Notes: generated by a model from the letters alone, not told the origin. Positions 8,447-17,752 are shown, counted from the stretch's first letter. The stretch: 64,000 nucleotides of DNA from Prevotellamassilia timonensis (GCF_900106785.1 NZ_LT629845.1:920481-984480), one strand, 5' to 3'. Numbers and translations: made by a program.

Positions 8447-9833
8447 GCGTTTTCAGTATTAGGGGTTACACTCACCTGTTTGGCGTCTTTGTTCTCGTCC
8501 AACGTGGTGAGCTGGATAAACGGACAGTCGGGATAAGCCCCGTCCCACCTGTTGAACCTTATAATCAGTCGATGCACATTAAACAAAAGGTCGTGATATG
8601 GTTTTTGCAAAGCCTGTGCAATCGTATAAAGCTCGCGTTTGTCGCTGCCCGAATTGTTCGTCTGCGATTTGCCCGGCACAGAACCCACAAGGTTTGAGTG
8701 CACACGCATGGTAAAGCACATCATGTTCACCGCCTCGATGATGTCCGTAGCCCAAATGTCGTACCAGCGAGAGCAAAGTCAAGCTTGCTTGAACTTTGCC
8801 GAGCGCAGCCGACATTCGCGAAACAATCGCCACCCTCCTTGTCCGTCTCAATCTTGTTGATCACCACATCGTGCTGTTCCTCCCCATTGGGAGACACATA
8901 AAACTCCGAAAAAAGTACCTTGCCCGAGTTCTCCATGCCCGTGAGGAAATTGATGATGTTGTCCTTTTCCTCATTCACGCGCTCCTGCTGCTTCACGCGG
9001 TCGGTAATGCCCTCCGCCTTGAAGATATTGCTCCAAAACGATTTGGCAATCTCTATGTGGTACTTGATAGGTGCAGAGTTTTTCAACTTTGCCTCCTTTG
9101 CAACCCCGATGAGTTGCTTAATGTTGTACCACTTGCCCTTGAAGAGTGAGGCATAATAAGGAATGGGATAATACGTGCTGTCAGGTGTCGGCACACGGCT
9201 GACCACGGCAAACTTACGTTTGCCCTTCTTCACCTGTGCTTGCAAGTCCGTCCACGGACTTTGCGGGTTGAGCAGTGGAATGACCTCCACCTGTTCCGCC
9301 CGCACCGAATTGCGCCAATTCGCGTACAACACCTGTGGTATCACACCCTCCTTGTTGGCAGGGGCAAAGCGAACATAGCAAGTCTCCTTGCGCAGCACCC
9401 TCACCACCTTGTTGCCTTGCTCATTGAGAATAATCACGCTCACGGCAAAGCCGAAGTGTTTGAAGTCCTGACAAACACCGAGAAAATAACTCGCCATGTC
9501 GTTATCCAAGAAGAACTCCTCGACCTCGTTCACCACATTCCGCTTGCACATTTCATCAGTCTGGTACACCAAACCGTTTCCATAGCACACCTCTGCATTG
9601 AACATCTGGCAAGTGCTCAGTGTCTCATCACTTTCAATCAGATTGATAATGTCATATGGCATCTGGTCGTCCGCTCCCCAAGGCATATAACTCACCTTGT
9701 CGCTCACATGGCGCGGTGAAATCTCCTCCGTTTCCTTGAAAACTTCGCTGCTTTTAGTGGTGAACGCTGCTGCGGCACGATAGCCGGGCAGGTCGTTCAC
9801 GCCTGTTATGTGTAAGTAACTGAAATCGGTCAT
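8443..9833 (-). pseudogene. Phage portal protein, disrupted by a 59-bp insertion
   Basis: The first frame (9833 to 8824) starts MTDFSYLHITGVNDLPGY and contains portal-like features: SYMPWGADDQMPYDIINLIE, FGFAVSVIILNEQG and YYASLFKGKWYN. The second part resumes after the insertion as ATDIIEAVNMMCFTMRVHSN and ends at 8443. Removing 8765-8823 joins them as GGDWYDIWATDIIEAVNMMC in one frame of 443 residues, so the intact gene can be rebuilt exactly. As it stands, the reading frame hits TGA about 30 codons after the junction. Portal proteins form the DNA-packaging vertex; this copy should be inactive. Confidence 0.8.
8765..8823. repeat. 59-bp hairpin repeat inside portal gene
   Basis: Contains CAAAGTTCAAGC and GCTTGACTTTG (minus strand), which fold into a nearly perfect hairpin. 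The core CTCGGC..AAAGTTCAAGCAAGCTTGA is found again at 39759-39799 in an intergenic position. Excising exactly 59 bases restores the portal frame. Confidence 0.75.
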
Positions 9834-10062
9834 AGTCTTGTACTTTTTGGTGCAAAACTATGACCGAATGAGCGGTGGGGAAAAGACAAAATTTTAAGGT
9901 CTCTTTAAACTGACTTGGTGTCATTCCTGTTTCTTTCTTGAAGAATTTTACAAAGTGTGGTGCATCGGCAACAGCTAATTCTTCAGAAATCTCTTTTATA
10001 ATGGATTCGTTTTCTGCAAGCAGTTTTTTGCTTTTAACGCAATCCTTATCCCGAACTCGCAT
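9754..10062 (-). pseudogene. AraC-family regulator, C-terminal fragment
   Basis: Residues 15-60 of this frame (LLAENESIIKEISEELAVAD, then HFVKFFKKETGMTPSQFKETL) are the second helix-turn-helix of an AraC/XylS DNA-binding domain. The sensor domain and the first HTH are missing, and after FKETLK the frame simply runs into the portal upstream region. It lies between the TonB-receptor gene (10134) and the portal gene, so it marks a junction between chromosomal-type cargo and phage DNA. Confidence 0.7.
9826..9867. other. 11-bp perfect inverted repeat at portal start
   Basis: Arms TCGGTCATAGT (9826-9836) and ACTATGACCGA (9857-9867) flank 20 bases and include the portal ATG in one arm. It could be an operator or an RNA hairpin covering the start codon. 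Confidence 0.6.
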
Positions 10063-10133
10063 TAAAGGATTTCTCTTTGCCGTACGACACAGAGAAATCC
10101 TAATGACCGATTTGGGTTAAATAGGCCTTTATC

Positions 10134-12695
10134 TTAATATTTAAGCCGTAGCGAAATCATAAACTCACGACCACGCAGCGGTACGCGGTAGTATTGAAAA
10201 TTGGCTCTTTGATAAAGCGAAACTTCGTAGTCTTTGCAGTTAAACAGATTGTTGATATTTGCGCTTGCAGACCAGCGAGAATTGAAATCGTAGCGCATAC
10301 CAGCATTCAAAAAACTGTTAATAGAGTAATGGTTACGGACTATTTCGAAGACCGATTGCGAAAGGTCGGCATACAGCCGGAGTTTACTGATAGGGTAGAA
10401 ATCCATTGTTAAGGAATAATAGGCATTTTTCAGCAGATTGTCAGTTGCGGAGAAGACATCAAGCTTTTTCCAACTGATATTTCCGGCCATGGTGAGTTTG
10501 GGCTGGAACCATGTCAGTCCGCTCCATTGCGCCGTGACTGAAGCATGCAAGGCATGATAGCGCAGATAATCTTCCACCTCGTTTTGAGACACAAACTCCT
10601 TATTATATGAATAATTTGTCTGTCCGCTCAAATTGATGTGGGCATCGCGAAAGTTCTTACGACATGACAGTGCCATGCTCCAGGTAATTTTCGTGCGGTC
10701 GTTCCACACTGGAACAAAGAGCGTATAATCGGGCATATAAAGACTTTTAAGATAATGGTCGGAAGTACTGCGCGTCCAGCCGACATAAAGATTCCACGAA
10801 AAGAGCGTGATGGTGTTCAGATACGACAGACGGAGATTTGCCAACGCGACACGCTGCACCGAAAGGCTGTCGATACCTGTCGTAAATGTACGGTAGTTGT
10901 TCATCATCGTTCCATTGAACCAAGGATCGGCGTCTGAAGCATTTTGGTTATAGGCTACCGAGGTTTCCATTCGCAATAGATAACTAATTTGTTGAGTGAA
11001 ATCGAGCGAAGGAGAGAAAAGAACTTTTTGGTTTTTTTCTTTCCGCCAACCACAGCGGGAAATGGTATATTCCACAGGAAGAAGTAGTTCGACGTTTCCA
11101 CCGCTCCACTGAATTTGATACGATGGTTCGAGTGTGTGCAGCCAATAGGACGAAGTAGCCGTCTGTTGGGGGTCGTGTAGTCGGTTGTGCTTGTATTCTA
11201 TAATGTAACCCAACGTCAAGGGATTGCCCGCTATATCGAAAGCCGTGGAAAGCCTGTGGCGCATAAACCAATGGTTCAGATAATAGCTCTGCCGTTTGTA
11301 TTCGTTATCTGCTGTCCAATAATCAGAAAGTCGCTCGCGCGTCTGATAGGTACGCACAATGGAAGCCAAACTATAGACATGACTTGGAGTGGTCAGGTTG
11401 ACATTGGCGACATTCTGAATAAAATAAGGTTTGCGATGTATGTCCTCTCCCAAAGAGCCTAAATTGGATACATTTTGATTATAGGAGCTGACATCCTGCC
11501 ATTGCCCCGAAAGGACGTTCTCCACGTACGCCTTCTTGCCATTCAATTCGTAACGCACCTGTCCTTTTACTACATCTTCACAGCTCTTTTGCCGATTGTT
11601 TTCATAAATACTAATTGTGTCGCCCGCATAAAACTCGCATCGGGTACTATCCTCACGGTTTTCTCCTTCGTGGTTGTAAAGCAGATTTAAACGTAAAGTG
11701 GAATAAGGAGTGAAAGCGTGCAGATAATTCAGTCCGGCAAAATAGGAACGGTTGTTCAAGTAATAAATAGGTGAAATGGGTGGACGGCGGGTTGTAGTAG
11801 AATAGAGGAAAGGAGCAGGCAATTGCTCTTGTGCATAAATGCCCGTAAAGTTCGACATGCCATTTTGCAAGCTGCGCAATGAGGCACCTCTGTTGTTTAA
11901 GGCTCCGGTAAATAATACTTGATTTTTCTTTGCCACTTGAATCCCTGTCAGACTACCGTCCCATATAGCAGGCGTTCCTCCAGCTCCCACTTCTGTGTCA
12001 CCAAAAGGGCGCATTTTATAGTTCTTTTTTAACCTTATATTGAGTGTCGCATGATTACTATGAATTTTTCCTTCCAAGGCACGGATTGGCTGATTATTTT
12101 CCATAACCTGAATCGTAGATACGGCCTCGGCTGGCATATTCTGAGTGGCTTGGTTGTATTGATCACCCATAAGGTCTAATCCCTCAATGTTCAGTTTATT
12201 GATACTGCTACCCTGATACAGAATTTGTCCTGAAGTCGTCACTTCAATACCCGGCATGCGTTTTAGCACATCCTCAATGCTATAGTCCTCTTTCTGACGA
12301 AAAGACTCTACATAATAGTCAAGTGTATCTTTTTTACGAGTTATAGGGGTCACTTTCACTACGACTTCATTAAACTCATAAGGCTTTTTTTCTAACTGAA
12401 CGGTATATTGATATTTATCCTTTTGAACTGAAATAATTTGTGTGGCATAGCCCATTTTCGAGAATGTCAGTTTATTTACATTCTTCTTGTATTGCAAATG
12501 AAATTGTCCGTTGCTTTGGGTGATACCATAAGCCAGTAAAGAATCCGTGGCACTTAATGCCTTACATAATACATTAGCAATGCCAATGCCTTCTGTATTC
12601 GTAACAATACCCTTAAAAACGACTTCTGTCTCCTGCGCCCATACAGACAAAGGAAACAGAAATAGCATAAATAATATTTTAAGATTCTTTACCAT
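10134..12695 (-). CDS. TonB-dependent receptor-like outer-membrane protein
   Basis: 853 aa. Signal peptide (about 1-21, ending SVWAQ), then a carboxypeptidase-regulatory-like beta domain (about 28-100; VFKGIVTNTEGIGIANVLCK), then a plug domain (about 120-215; YSIEDVLKRMPGIEVTTSGQ, INKLNIEGLDLMGDQYNQAT), then a long beta-barrel rich in aromatic residues to the C-terminus ISLRLKY. It overlaps the GLPGLI gene stop by seven bases (ATGGTAA), so the two are translationally coupled. Such GLPGLI/receptor pairs are typical of Bacteroidetes, and their substrate is generally unknown. It appears complete, and is flanked by a truncated AraC gene downstream. It interrupts the phage gene order. Confidence 0.85.
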   Translation of the reverse strand: MVKNLKILFMLFLFPLSVWAQETEVVFKGIVTNTEGIGIANVLCKALSATDSLLAYGITQSNGQFHLQYKKNVNKLTFSKMGYATQIISVQKDKYQYTVQLEKKPYEFNEVVVKVTPITRKKDTLDYYVESFRQKEDYSIEDVLKRMPGIEVTTSGQILYQGSSINKLNIEGLDLMGDQYNQATQNMPAEAVSTIQVMENNQPIRALEGKIHSNHATLNIRLKKNYKMRPFGDTEVGAGGTPAIWDGSLTGIQVAKKNQVLFTGALNNRGASLRSLQNGMSNFTGIYAQEQLPAPFLYSTTTRRPPISPIYYLNNRSYFAGLNYLHAFTPYSTLRLNLLYNHEGENREDSTRCEFYAGDTISIYENNRQKSCEDVVKGQVRYELNGKKAYVENVLSGQWQDVSSYNQNVSNLGSLGEDIHRKPYFIQNVANVNLTTPSHVYSLASIVRTYQTRERLSDYWTADNEYKRQSYYLNHWFMRHRLSTAFDIAGNPLTLGYIIEYKHNRLHDPQQTATSSYWLHTLEPSYQIQWSGGNVELLLPVEYTISRCGWRKEKNQKVLFSPSLDFTQQISYLLRMETSVAYNQNASDADPWFNGTMMNNYRTFTTGIDSLSVQRVALANLRLSYLNTITLFSWNLYVGWTRSTSDHYLKSLYMPDYTLFVPVWNDRTKITWSMALSCRKNFRDAHINLSGQTNYSYNKEFVSQNEVEDYLRYHALHASVTAQWSGLTWFQPKLTMAGNISWKKLDVFSATDNLLKNAYYSLTMDFYPISKLRLYADLSQSVFEIVRNHYSINSFLNAGMRYDFNSRWSASANINNLFNCKDYEVSLYQRANFQYYRVPLRGREFMISLRLKY

Positions 12696-13576
12696 TGTAA
12701 TTCAAGCATATTACTGGGACGTTTCGGCATGTTTGCTTCTGGAGTAACCATTTGGCCATTCTTTTCGACCCTTACCTTGTAAATTTCAATACTCAGATTA
12801 TCAAAATCCTCAATATCATTCCGATAACCAGTCAAGGCATTCTCGCGTGTGGTTACAATCAAATCTTTGATATACCTTTTTTTATAAAGATACATGTCAC
12901 TGTATTGAGGCATCTTTCCAACCCCGTTATTTGTAAAAATCCAATTGCGACCTTCATCATGGATTTCCATGATCAGCCCAGGCAATCCTGTAAAAAGATA
13001 AGGTCCGTAAGGAAGTGCTATCGTTTCAGTGTACCATGCAATATAATTTCGACCGGCAAAAGAACAAATGGCCTTTTTGCAAGCTCTTTGATTTATTATA
13101 GAATCCCCAGATACCAATTGCCAATCCATTTGAGGCGTTGGGTAAGTGTACTCGTAGCTTCGCAATACATCGTAAGTCTGTACCGTGGTTTTTTGTTCTT
13201 CTAAATCAGTTAGCGTAACAAAGAAAAAAGTCCATTTTTTAATAGCTTGCATCCATTCTTCACGAGCCTTTTGGTCCTTTTTATTTTGTTTGCTACTGGC
13301 TAAATAGTCATTTATTGAATCGAATGCCAATCGATTATAATCACTAAAAAGTAAGTGCTTATCTGAAACCATCAATACTGTTTGCGCTTCAGTATAATCA
13401 TCCAACTTGGTAGAATCTTTGCGGAACTTTAATTCATAAAATACTCCCAACTTGGCATGATCAACAACACTCCTCTTTGATTTCTCATAAAAATCGCCAC
13501 TCTCACTATATAGCCTTTGAGCCTTAATCGTGTTCGAACATAATAATATCGTAATAAATAAAACAAGGAATCTCAT
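12689..13576 (-). CDS. GLPGLI family protein
   Basis: 295 aa with a signal peptide (about 1-19, ending NTIKAQ). The family signature FTGLPGLIMEI is present near residue 195, preceded by the characteristic YIAWYTETIALPYGPYLF. GLPGLI proteins (TIGR01200) are secreted Bacteroidetes proteins of unknown function commonly encoded next to TonB-type receptors; here the stop overlaps the receptor start, indicating one operon. Upstream is a small secreted-peptide gene at 13642-13842 that may belong to the same unit. Confidence 0.9.
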   Translation of the reverse strand: MRFLVLFITILLCSNTIKAQRLYSESGDFYEKSKRSVVDHAKLGVFYELKFRKDSTKLDDYTEAQTVLMVSDKHLLFSDYNRLAFDSINDYLASSKQNKKDQKAREEWMQAIKKWTFFFVTLTDLEEQKTTVQTYDVLRSYEYTYPTPQMDWQLVSGDSIINQRACKKAICSFAGRNYIAWYTETIALPYGPYLFTGLPGLIMEIHDEGRNWIFTNNGVGKMPQYSDMYLYKKRYIKDLIVTTRENALTGYRNDIEDFDNLSIEIYKVRVEKNGQMVTPEANMPKRPSNMLELQW

Positions 13577-13641
13577 TCTTTCAATTTTAATGAATTCAAA
13601 AAGGCCGTATAGCCGATACCACAGCTTTGCATTTTACAGTT

Positions 13642-13842
13642 TTATTGGAAATCCAAAATACCGCCATTAGGTCGTTTCATTAGTACGCCTTTATCATAGT
13701 GCTCACGGAAATAGTGGACTGCCTCTGCACTATTTTCGGCATCAAAAACTTCATGTGTTCCGTCGGGTAAAGTCACATGATACTTGTAAGCTGACGCAGT
13801 CTGAGGAGCAATAAAACTACTAAGAGCAACTATAGCTGCCAA
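13642..13842 (-). pseudogene. Small secreted peptide, start lost or non-ATG
   Basis: The frame encodes a hydrophobic signal-like segment (AAIVALSSFIAPQTASA) followed by about 48 mature residues (YKYHVTLPDGTHEVFDAENS up to RPNGGILDFQ). There is no ATG: the open frame extends back to the TAA of the Abi_2 gene at 13873 through TKVPCRVFSL, and the only plausible start is TTG at 13842, leaving a signal peptide without its basic N-terminus. I think the true 5' end was lost at the junction with the Abi gene. The product would be a small periplasmic or secreted peptide in the same direction as the GLPGLI operon. Confidence 0.45.
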
Positions 13843-13872
13843 GGAAAATACTCTGCAGGGTACTTTAGTGTA

Positions 13873-14766
13873 TTATCTCCATAAAGGTTCATCTTGCCAA
13901 TTATGGGGGAAGCCCATGGCCGCAATGTCTACATTGGGATATTTGATCAGCAAATTCTTGAAATCGTGTACCAATGTATTGTTCGGACGAAAAGAATTTA
14001 ACCAATAAACTAAACAGCAAAATACTGCATATAATCTATTGGATGTGGTCGGACGTTGTGAAATCCATGGATTACCAAGAGTGGTTGGAATTTGTGGCAT
14101 CACAGGCATAATTCGATTCCATATTCGGTTATGATGTGCACAGGCGTTGCGTAAAGTGTTTACAGCTTTCATCCAACTTTCGAGTATTTCGTGCTGAGGA
14201 ACGCCGTAAGAACGAGCTATCTGTTTCTTGACTCTTCGGTCTGCAAAATTGAAATACAATTTTGTAAGTGTTCCGAAAGAAGTCAAATCAAGCAATTTCC
14301 ATGTTGGAGGAAATTTATCATGTCCATACTTCACAAAATGCTCTTGAATGAAATCATCCTTAGAACGTGCTAGCTCGCGTTCTAATGTATTGAGGTTATC
14401 AGAATATTTATGTTGGTCTATAGCCATTGTTGGATCTATGAACCAAAATGCTCCATGAGCCAATGAAAATCTGTTTATGATTTTGGCACGTAATGAGATT
14501 TCAATCAATTGGATTGCAGAGAATAATAAATTCCGAAGTTCCGCGTCAAAGCGATACAAAGAAATTGCCTTATCAAAGGAAGCATTGGGTTTAAATCGGG
14601 TAGCACCATTAGCTTCTTCAAATGGACGTAGATAGGCATTGAAACGGAAATAGCTGACATTTTCCAAGAAATCTTCAGCAAACGCCACATCATTGACTAG
14701 TAGCCCATCGTCTATAAGACGAGAAACCAATGTGTGCGTATCTAATGGGGGATTTGTGTAAAGCAT
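13873..14766 (-). CDS. Abi_2 (AbiD/AbiF-like) abortive infection protein
   Basis: 297 aa from the ATG at 14766. The N-terminus LYTNPPLDTHTLVSRLIDDG and the YFRFNAYLRPF motif match Abi_2 (PF07751). Near residue 206 is RNACAHHNRIWNR, the R-x4-H motif of HEPN ribonucleases, so the likely activity is RNA cleavage on phage infection. This agrees with the known role of AbiD/AbiF-type proteins; activity here is inferred. It sits between a small phage protein gene (14885-15118) and the secreted-peptide remnant. The longer start at 14808 would add a hydrophobic stretch and is less likely. Confidence 0.85.
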   Translation of the reverse strand: MLYTNPPLDTHTLVSRLIDDGLLVNDVAFAEDFLENVSYFRFNAYLRPFEEANGATRFKPNASFDKAISLYRFDAELRNLLFSAIQLIEISLRAKIINRFSLAHGAFWFIDPTMAIDQHKYSDNLNTLERELARSKDDFIQEHFVKYGHDKFPPTWKLLDLTSFGTLTKLYFNFADRRVKKQIARSYGVPQHEILESWMKAVNTLRNACAHHNRIWNRIMPVMPQIPTTLGNPWISQRPTTSNRLYAVFCCLVYWLNSFRPNNTLVHDFKNLLIKYPNVDIAAMGFPHNWQDEPLWR

Positions 14767-14884
14767 GATGTATAAAAACAAAAAGTTCCGCCCTGGTACG
14801 CTGTTCAATGGGAAGCGTGGCGGATTCTAGCACTGCAAAAGTACGAAAACTTTCTGAGTAATGCAATTTGTTCAGTAATTATTT

Positions 14885-15118
14885 TCACAGAAACACCTCC
14901 ATCCCATTGATTTCAAACACGCAGACGTCGCGAAGCTGCCGGATTTCATTGCTATCCAGCAGTTTCATTCTTCGCGTGCCTTTGTAGAAGTTGTAACGAA
15001 GCGAGATGCAGCGGTGCCAGCATTGGATTTCACCGCTGCGCGTCCATAGTTTGATGTCTACGGGTTCGGGAGATTGGAGCATACGTTTGAGCGTGGTGAT
15101 GTGGATAGCGTGGGGCAT
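14885..15118 (-). CDS. Small conserved prophage protein
   Basis: 77 aa, MPHAIHITTLKRMLQSPEPV with a short beta-rich C-terminus (CVFEINGMEVFL). The ATG overlaps the stop of the preceding phage gene (15118), a compact phage-like arrangement. No domain recognised. It resembles short proteins in Bacteroidales prophage head modules, from memory only. It appears intact. Confidence 0.55.
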   Translation of the reverse strand: MPHAIHITTLKRMLQSPEPVDIKLWTRSGEIQCWHRCISLRYNFYKGTRRMKLLDSNEIRQLRDVCVFEINGMEVFL

Positions 15119-16188
15119 TAGTCAAAAGTATTGTTGTAAACCTGGTTGAAGATATTATGTAAGCGAGGAACGGTGAAAGGCACCTGCTTGCGAAGCGGTT
15201 TCCACTTGAACTTCACATGGTTGTTCGCGTTGGTGGCATCAGAAAGTTCACTTTCGATGTCAGTAATAAGAATGGAACTGCCCACAGGGAGTTCGGGAGA
15301 GATCAAGAAGAGTTTGTGAGACTGCAAAGCCTGTGTAAGATGACGGGCAAAGGAATAGGAAAGCGAGGACGTCTCGCTCTCGTATTCTACCTCCGTGTTG
15401 TCATCGTATGCAGAAGATTCTCCACAACATACGGCAAAGCTGCGGTCAAAGGACACTTTGCGCTTGGTTTGGGCGGTAAGATACAAAGTATCACTCACAT
15501 TGAACTCATTCTGAAAGAGCAGCGTAAGCGTGGGAACTTTATCGGTTAAGAAGAACGTGAAAGTACGGTTTCCACGGAAAAGCGTAACAGACAAAAGTTT
15601 GCCATTTACCCCTTGGGGCAAGTAACCCAATAGTTCCTCCTCGTTGATGTCCTCGAAACATAAATCAAACTGTTTGGCTGCAATGGGATTATTTGGTATT
15701 GTGAGCGTTTCGGGCGTGTCCTTGCCATCGCGTTGGATAACATACTGCGTGGCACACTGCCCCGTTTCACCGGGAAGAACAATATACTGCAAATCAAGCT
15801 GAAAATTATGCGGCACCAAGCGCACCGCGTGCGTGGTGAGAAAATGCGATTGCAGGAACAACTCGCAGTTTGTCCTTAGCATTTGCAGTTTACAGTAAAT
15901 CAAAGTAAACTCACCCAAAGTATAATCAGTGCGGTCCACCTACATACGGAAACTGCACGTGGCATGCACCAGTTGCTTTGCCTCCATGTAGTTCTCAATA
16001 ATGCGGCGCAAATCATAGATGCTCGCCTTTCCCCCATAGGCATAAAGCGTGGTGGAAAAGATAGGCGACTGACTGCGGTTGAGATAGATAGCCAAATACA
16101 CGGAACTGCCTTGAAAGTCCGACATCTCGAATACATCGGGAATGCTCGAAGTAAAACAGTATGTCTGCGGATTAAAGTTGAAATTCAT
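15118..16188 (-). pseudogene. Prophage structural protein with in-frame TAG
   Basis: One continuous frame of 356 codons starts MNFNFNPQTYCFTSSIPDVF at 16188 and ends at 15118, but codon 83 (15940-15942) is TAG, in the context HATCSFRM-stop-VDRTDYTLGE. No frame change is needed on either side, so a single base change such as CAG to TAG explains it. The product is beta-rich and resembles phage structural proteins in style but no domain is recognised. A second start (GTG or a downstream ATG) could give a shorter product. Given the other lesions in this prophage, loss of function is likelier than stop-codon recoding. Confidence 0.65.
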
Positions 16189-16306
16189 AAGCGTTGAAAG
16201 AAAAAGCCAGGGAACGTGATAACCCTCGCAATATCGCACAAACCTCGGGTTACGGAAAAGACCGCACCGCCTTTACTTTTTTGGCGGGCGATCCTTTCTT
16301 TCTGCT

Positions 16307-16510
16307 TCAAGCCGTGGCACTGGCTCTCTTGCGTGTAGTGCGCTTGGCGGCAGGCTTTCTCGTGCGCTCGGGTGTGGTGGTAGGAGCGGCAGAGGCGGGC
16401 TGCATGGGAGCAGGGGCAGAACCCTCGGGGGCGGTGGCGGGCGCCTTGCTTCGTGCAATCTCGTGAAGCAAGGCGCTTGCCATCGCCCCACACATCATAG
16501 CCCTATCCAT
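16307..16510 (-). CDS. Short phage protein with basic Ala/Lys/Pro tail
   Basis: 67 aa from the ATG at 16510: MDRAMMCGAMASALLHEIAR followed by a proline/alanine-rich linker and a strongly basic end (KPAAKRTTRKRASATA). The start lies inside the duplicated segment shared with 18540-18712, where the corresponding frame is broken. It follows the terminator of the upstream cargo genes, so it may be the first phage gene after that cargo. Function unknown; a nucleic-acid-binding tail is suggested only by charge. Confidence 0.4.
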   Translation of the reverse strand: MDRAMMCGAMASALLHEIARSKAPATAPEGSAPAPMQPASAAPTTTPERTRKPAAKRTTRKRASATA

Positions 16511-16622
16511 ATACTTCCACCTCTCCCACTCTCCCACACCCAAGCGCACGAAAAAGCCGCCATGCGCACAGCAAGAGAGCCAATGCGCACGGCGGCTGAA
16601 AGAAAGGATTGCCCGAGAGGGC
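16440..16622. repeat. Duplicated phage junction segment, copy 2
   Basis: Aligns with 18540-18705: near-identical over about 105 bases (16517-16621 versus 18601-18704) and more loosely beyond. Each copy lies at the 3' end of a two-gene cargo unit and begins with the same terminator hairpin. Confidence 0.75.
16556..16601 (-). terminator. Rho-independent terminator after cargo pair
   Basis: Minus strand: AGCCGCCGTGCGCA pairs with TGCGCATGGCGGCT (one mismatch in 14) and is followed by TTTTTC. It ends the operon 17752-16629. Confidence 0.8.
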
Positions 16623-16628
16623 GTTTTT

Positions 16629-17189
16629 TTAGAATCCAGATTCTACATCATTCATATTTTGCTTACGAACAGCATCTGTAGATTCTACTAAGATATAGCT
16701 ATTATAAAGGCCTTCTGCCAATTTACTCATATAGTTATCTGCTATATCGTAGTCATTTAGATTGCCATTTGTGTACGTGATGCGAACCTTCTTCATATGT
16801 TCCTTGTTCTTAATTTTTTCAAGACATGAATCACTTAATTCATAATAGCTGAAAGTCTTGTAATGACTAACCAACACAGAACCTACATATGAGTTGCTGT
16901 AGTTTTTGCCAACTTCAATATTAGGTGTCAAAGTCAGTTTTTCGACACTATCATCCGAAAAGCGAATTAAGACAACACTATTTGCATCAAAAGAATAATA
17001 AGTATTGTTAGCAGTACAACAAATGCTAAGATAGTACTTGTCATTAGCCTTAGCAATACCCATTTGAGGCTTCCATGCAGAACCCATCATTTTTTTATTT
17101 GGGAACATGGTAAAATTACCAATAGAAACTTGTCCCATTGCAGTAAGCGAAAAAAAAGTGATGATAAGCAGAGATAAAAACTTTTTCAT
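16629..17189 (-). CDS. Secreted protein of unknown function
   Basis: 186 aa with a signal peptide (MKKFLSLLIITFFSLTAMGQ). The mature part is predicted mostly beta, with paired cysteines (LSICC, and a single Cys in LSDSCLEK). No domain recognised. It starts five bases after the stop of the gene at 17195-17752, so the two form an operon ending at the terminator at 16556-16601. The pair occupies the slot between the terminase 3' end and the next phage gene. Confidence 0.75.
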   Translation of the reverse strand: MKKFLSLLIITFFSLTAMGQVSIGNFTMFPNKKMMGSAWKPQMGIAKANDKYYLSICCTANNTYYSFDANSVVLIRFSDDSVEKLTLTPNIEVGKNYSNSYVGSVLVSHYKTFSYYELSDSCLEKIKNKEHMKKVRITYTNGNLNDYDIADNYMSKLAEGLYNSYILVESTDAVRKQNMNDVESGF

Positions 17190-17194
17190 ACTTG

Positions 17195-17752
17195 CTATTT
17201 TTTATATACCAACTTTAATTCTTCGATTTTCTTTTGAGCATTTGAGAAGTTCTCAGTCAAAGTTTCGGCATTTTTGATGAAAACAGAACTATTGCTATAA
17301 CGCTCGAGTTTTATATACCAACTTGCCATCCCTTTTGAGACGTAATACCCTATTTCGAATCCATCGTTTGTAATAAATTTGTTTTCCAAATAGTCTGGAT
17401 TTGCTGCACAATCAGTATCAACTTCTGTACATAATTTAGCTAGAGCTTTATTGATTTCAACCAAATCTGAGTATTCTATCATTGCAATATGCGCATTTGA
17501 CCGAGATGTTTCAGGCTCCTCAAGTCGGTAGAAATAAGCGTTGGCTTGTTCACCCATGAGTGTTCTGACACTCGTTTCAAGAGTGCCCAAAAAACTTAAT
17601 GGTATATTCGGTAAATTTACATCAACGAATTTAGATATTTTACCTGTCTTGGACGACAACTGCTCAAACTTAGTAAGTTTCTTAGCAGCATCATTTTGTG
17701 CGAAAGATACCAAAGGCATCAACACCAGCAAAACTAAAAGTATTTTCTTCAT
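17195..17752 (-). CDS. Secreted protein of unknown function
   Basis: 185 aa with a signal peptide (MKKILLVLLVLMPLVSFAQ). The mature part starts NDAAKKLTKFEQLSSKTGKI and is mixed alpha/beta; the C-terminus is helical (ENFSNAQKKIEELKLVYKK). It has some likeness to DUF4252-type secreted proteins but I cannot assign it. First gene of a two-gene cargo operon with 16629-17189. A/T-rich relative to the flanking terminase sequence, in line with separate origin. Confidence 0.75.
   Translation of the reverse strand: MKKILLVLLVLMPLVSFAQNDAAKKLTKFEQLSSKTGKISKFVDVNLPNIPLSFLGTLETSVRTLMGEQANAYFYRLEEPETSRSNAHIAMIEYSDLVEINKALAKLCTEVDTDCAANPDYLENKFITNDGFEIGYYVSKGMASWYIKLERYSNSSVFIKNAETLTENFSNAQKKIEELKLVYKK

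Noticed and set aside
8727..9833. Portal gene as an intact 368-codon gene
   Set aside because: The last about 30 codons are read out of frame through and after the 59-bp insert; the conserved C-terminus is in another frame at 8443-8760.
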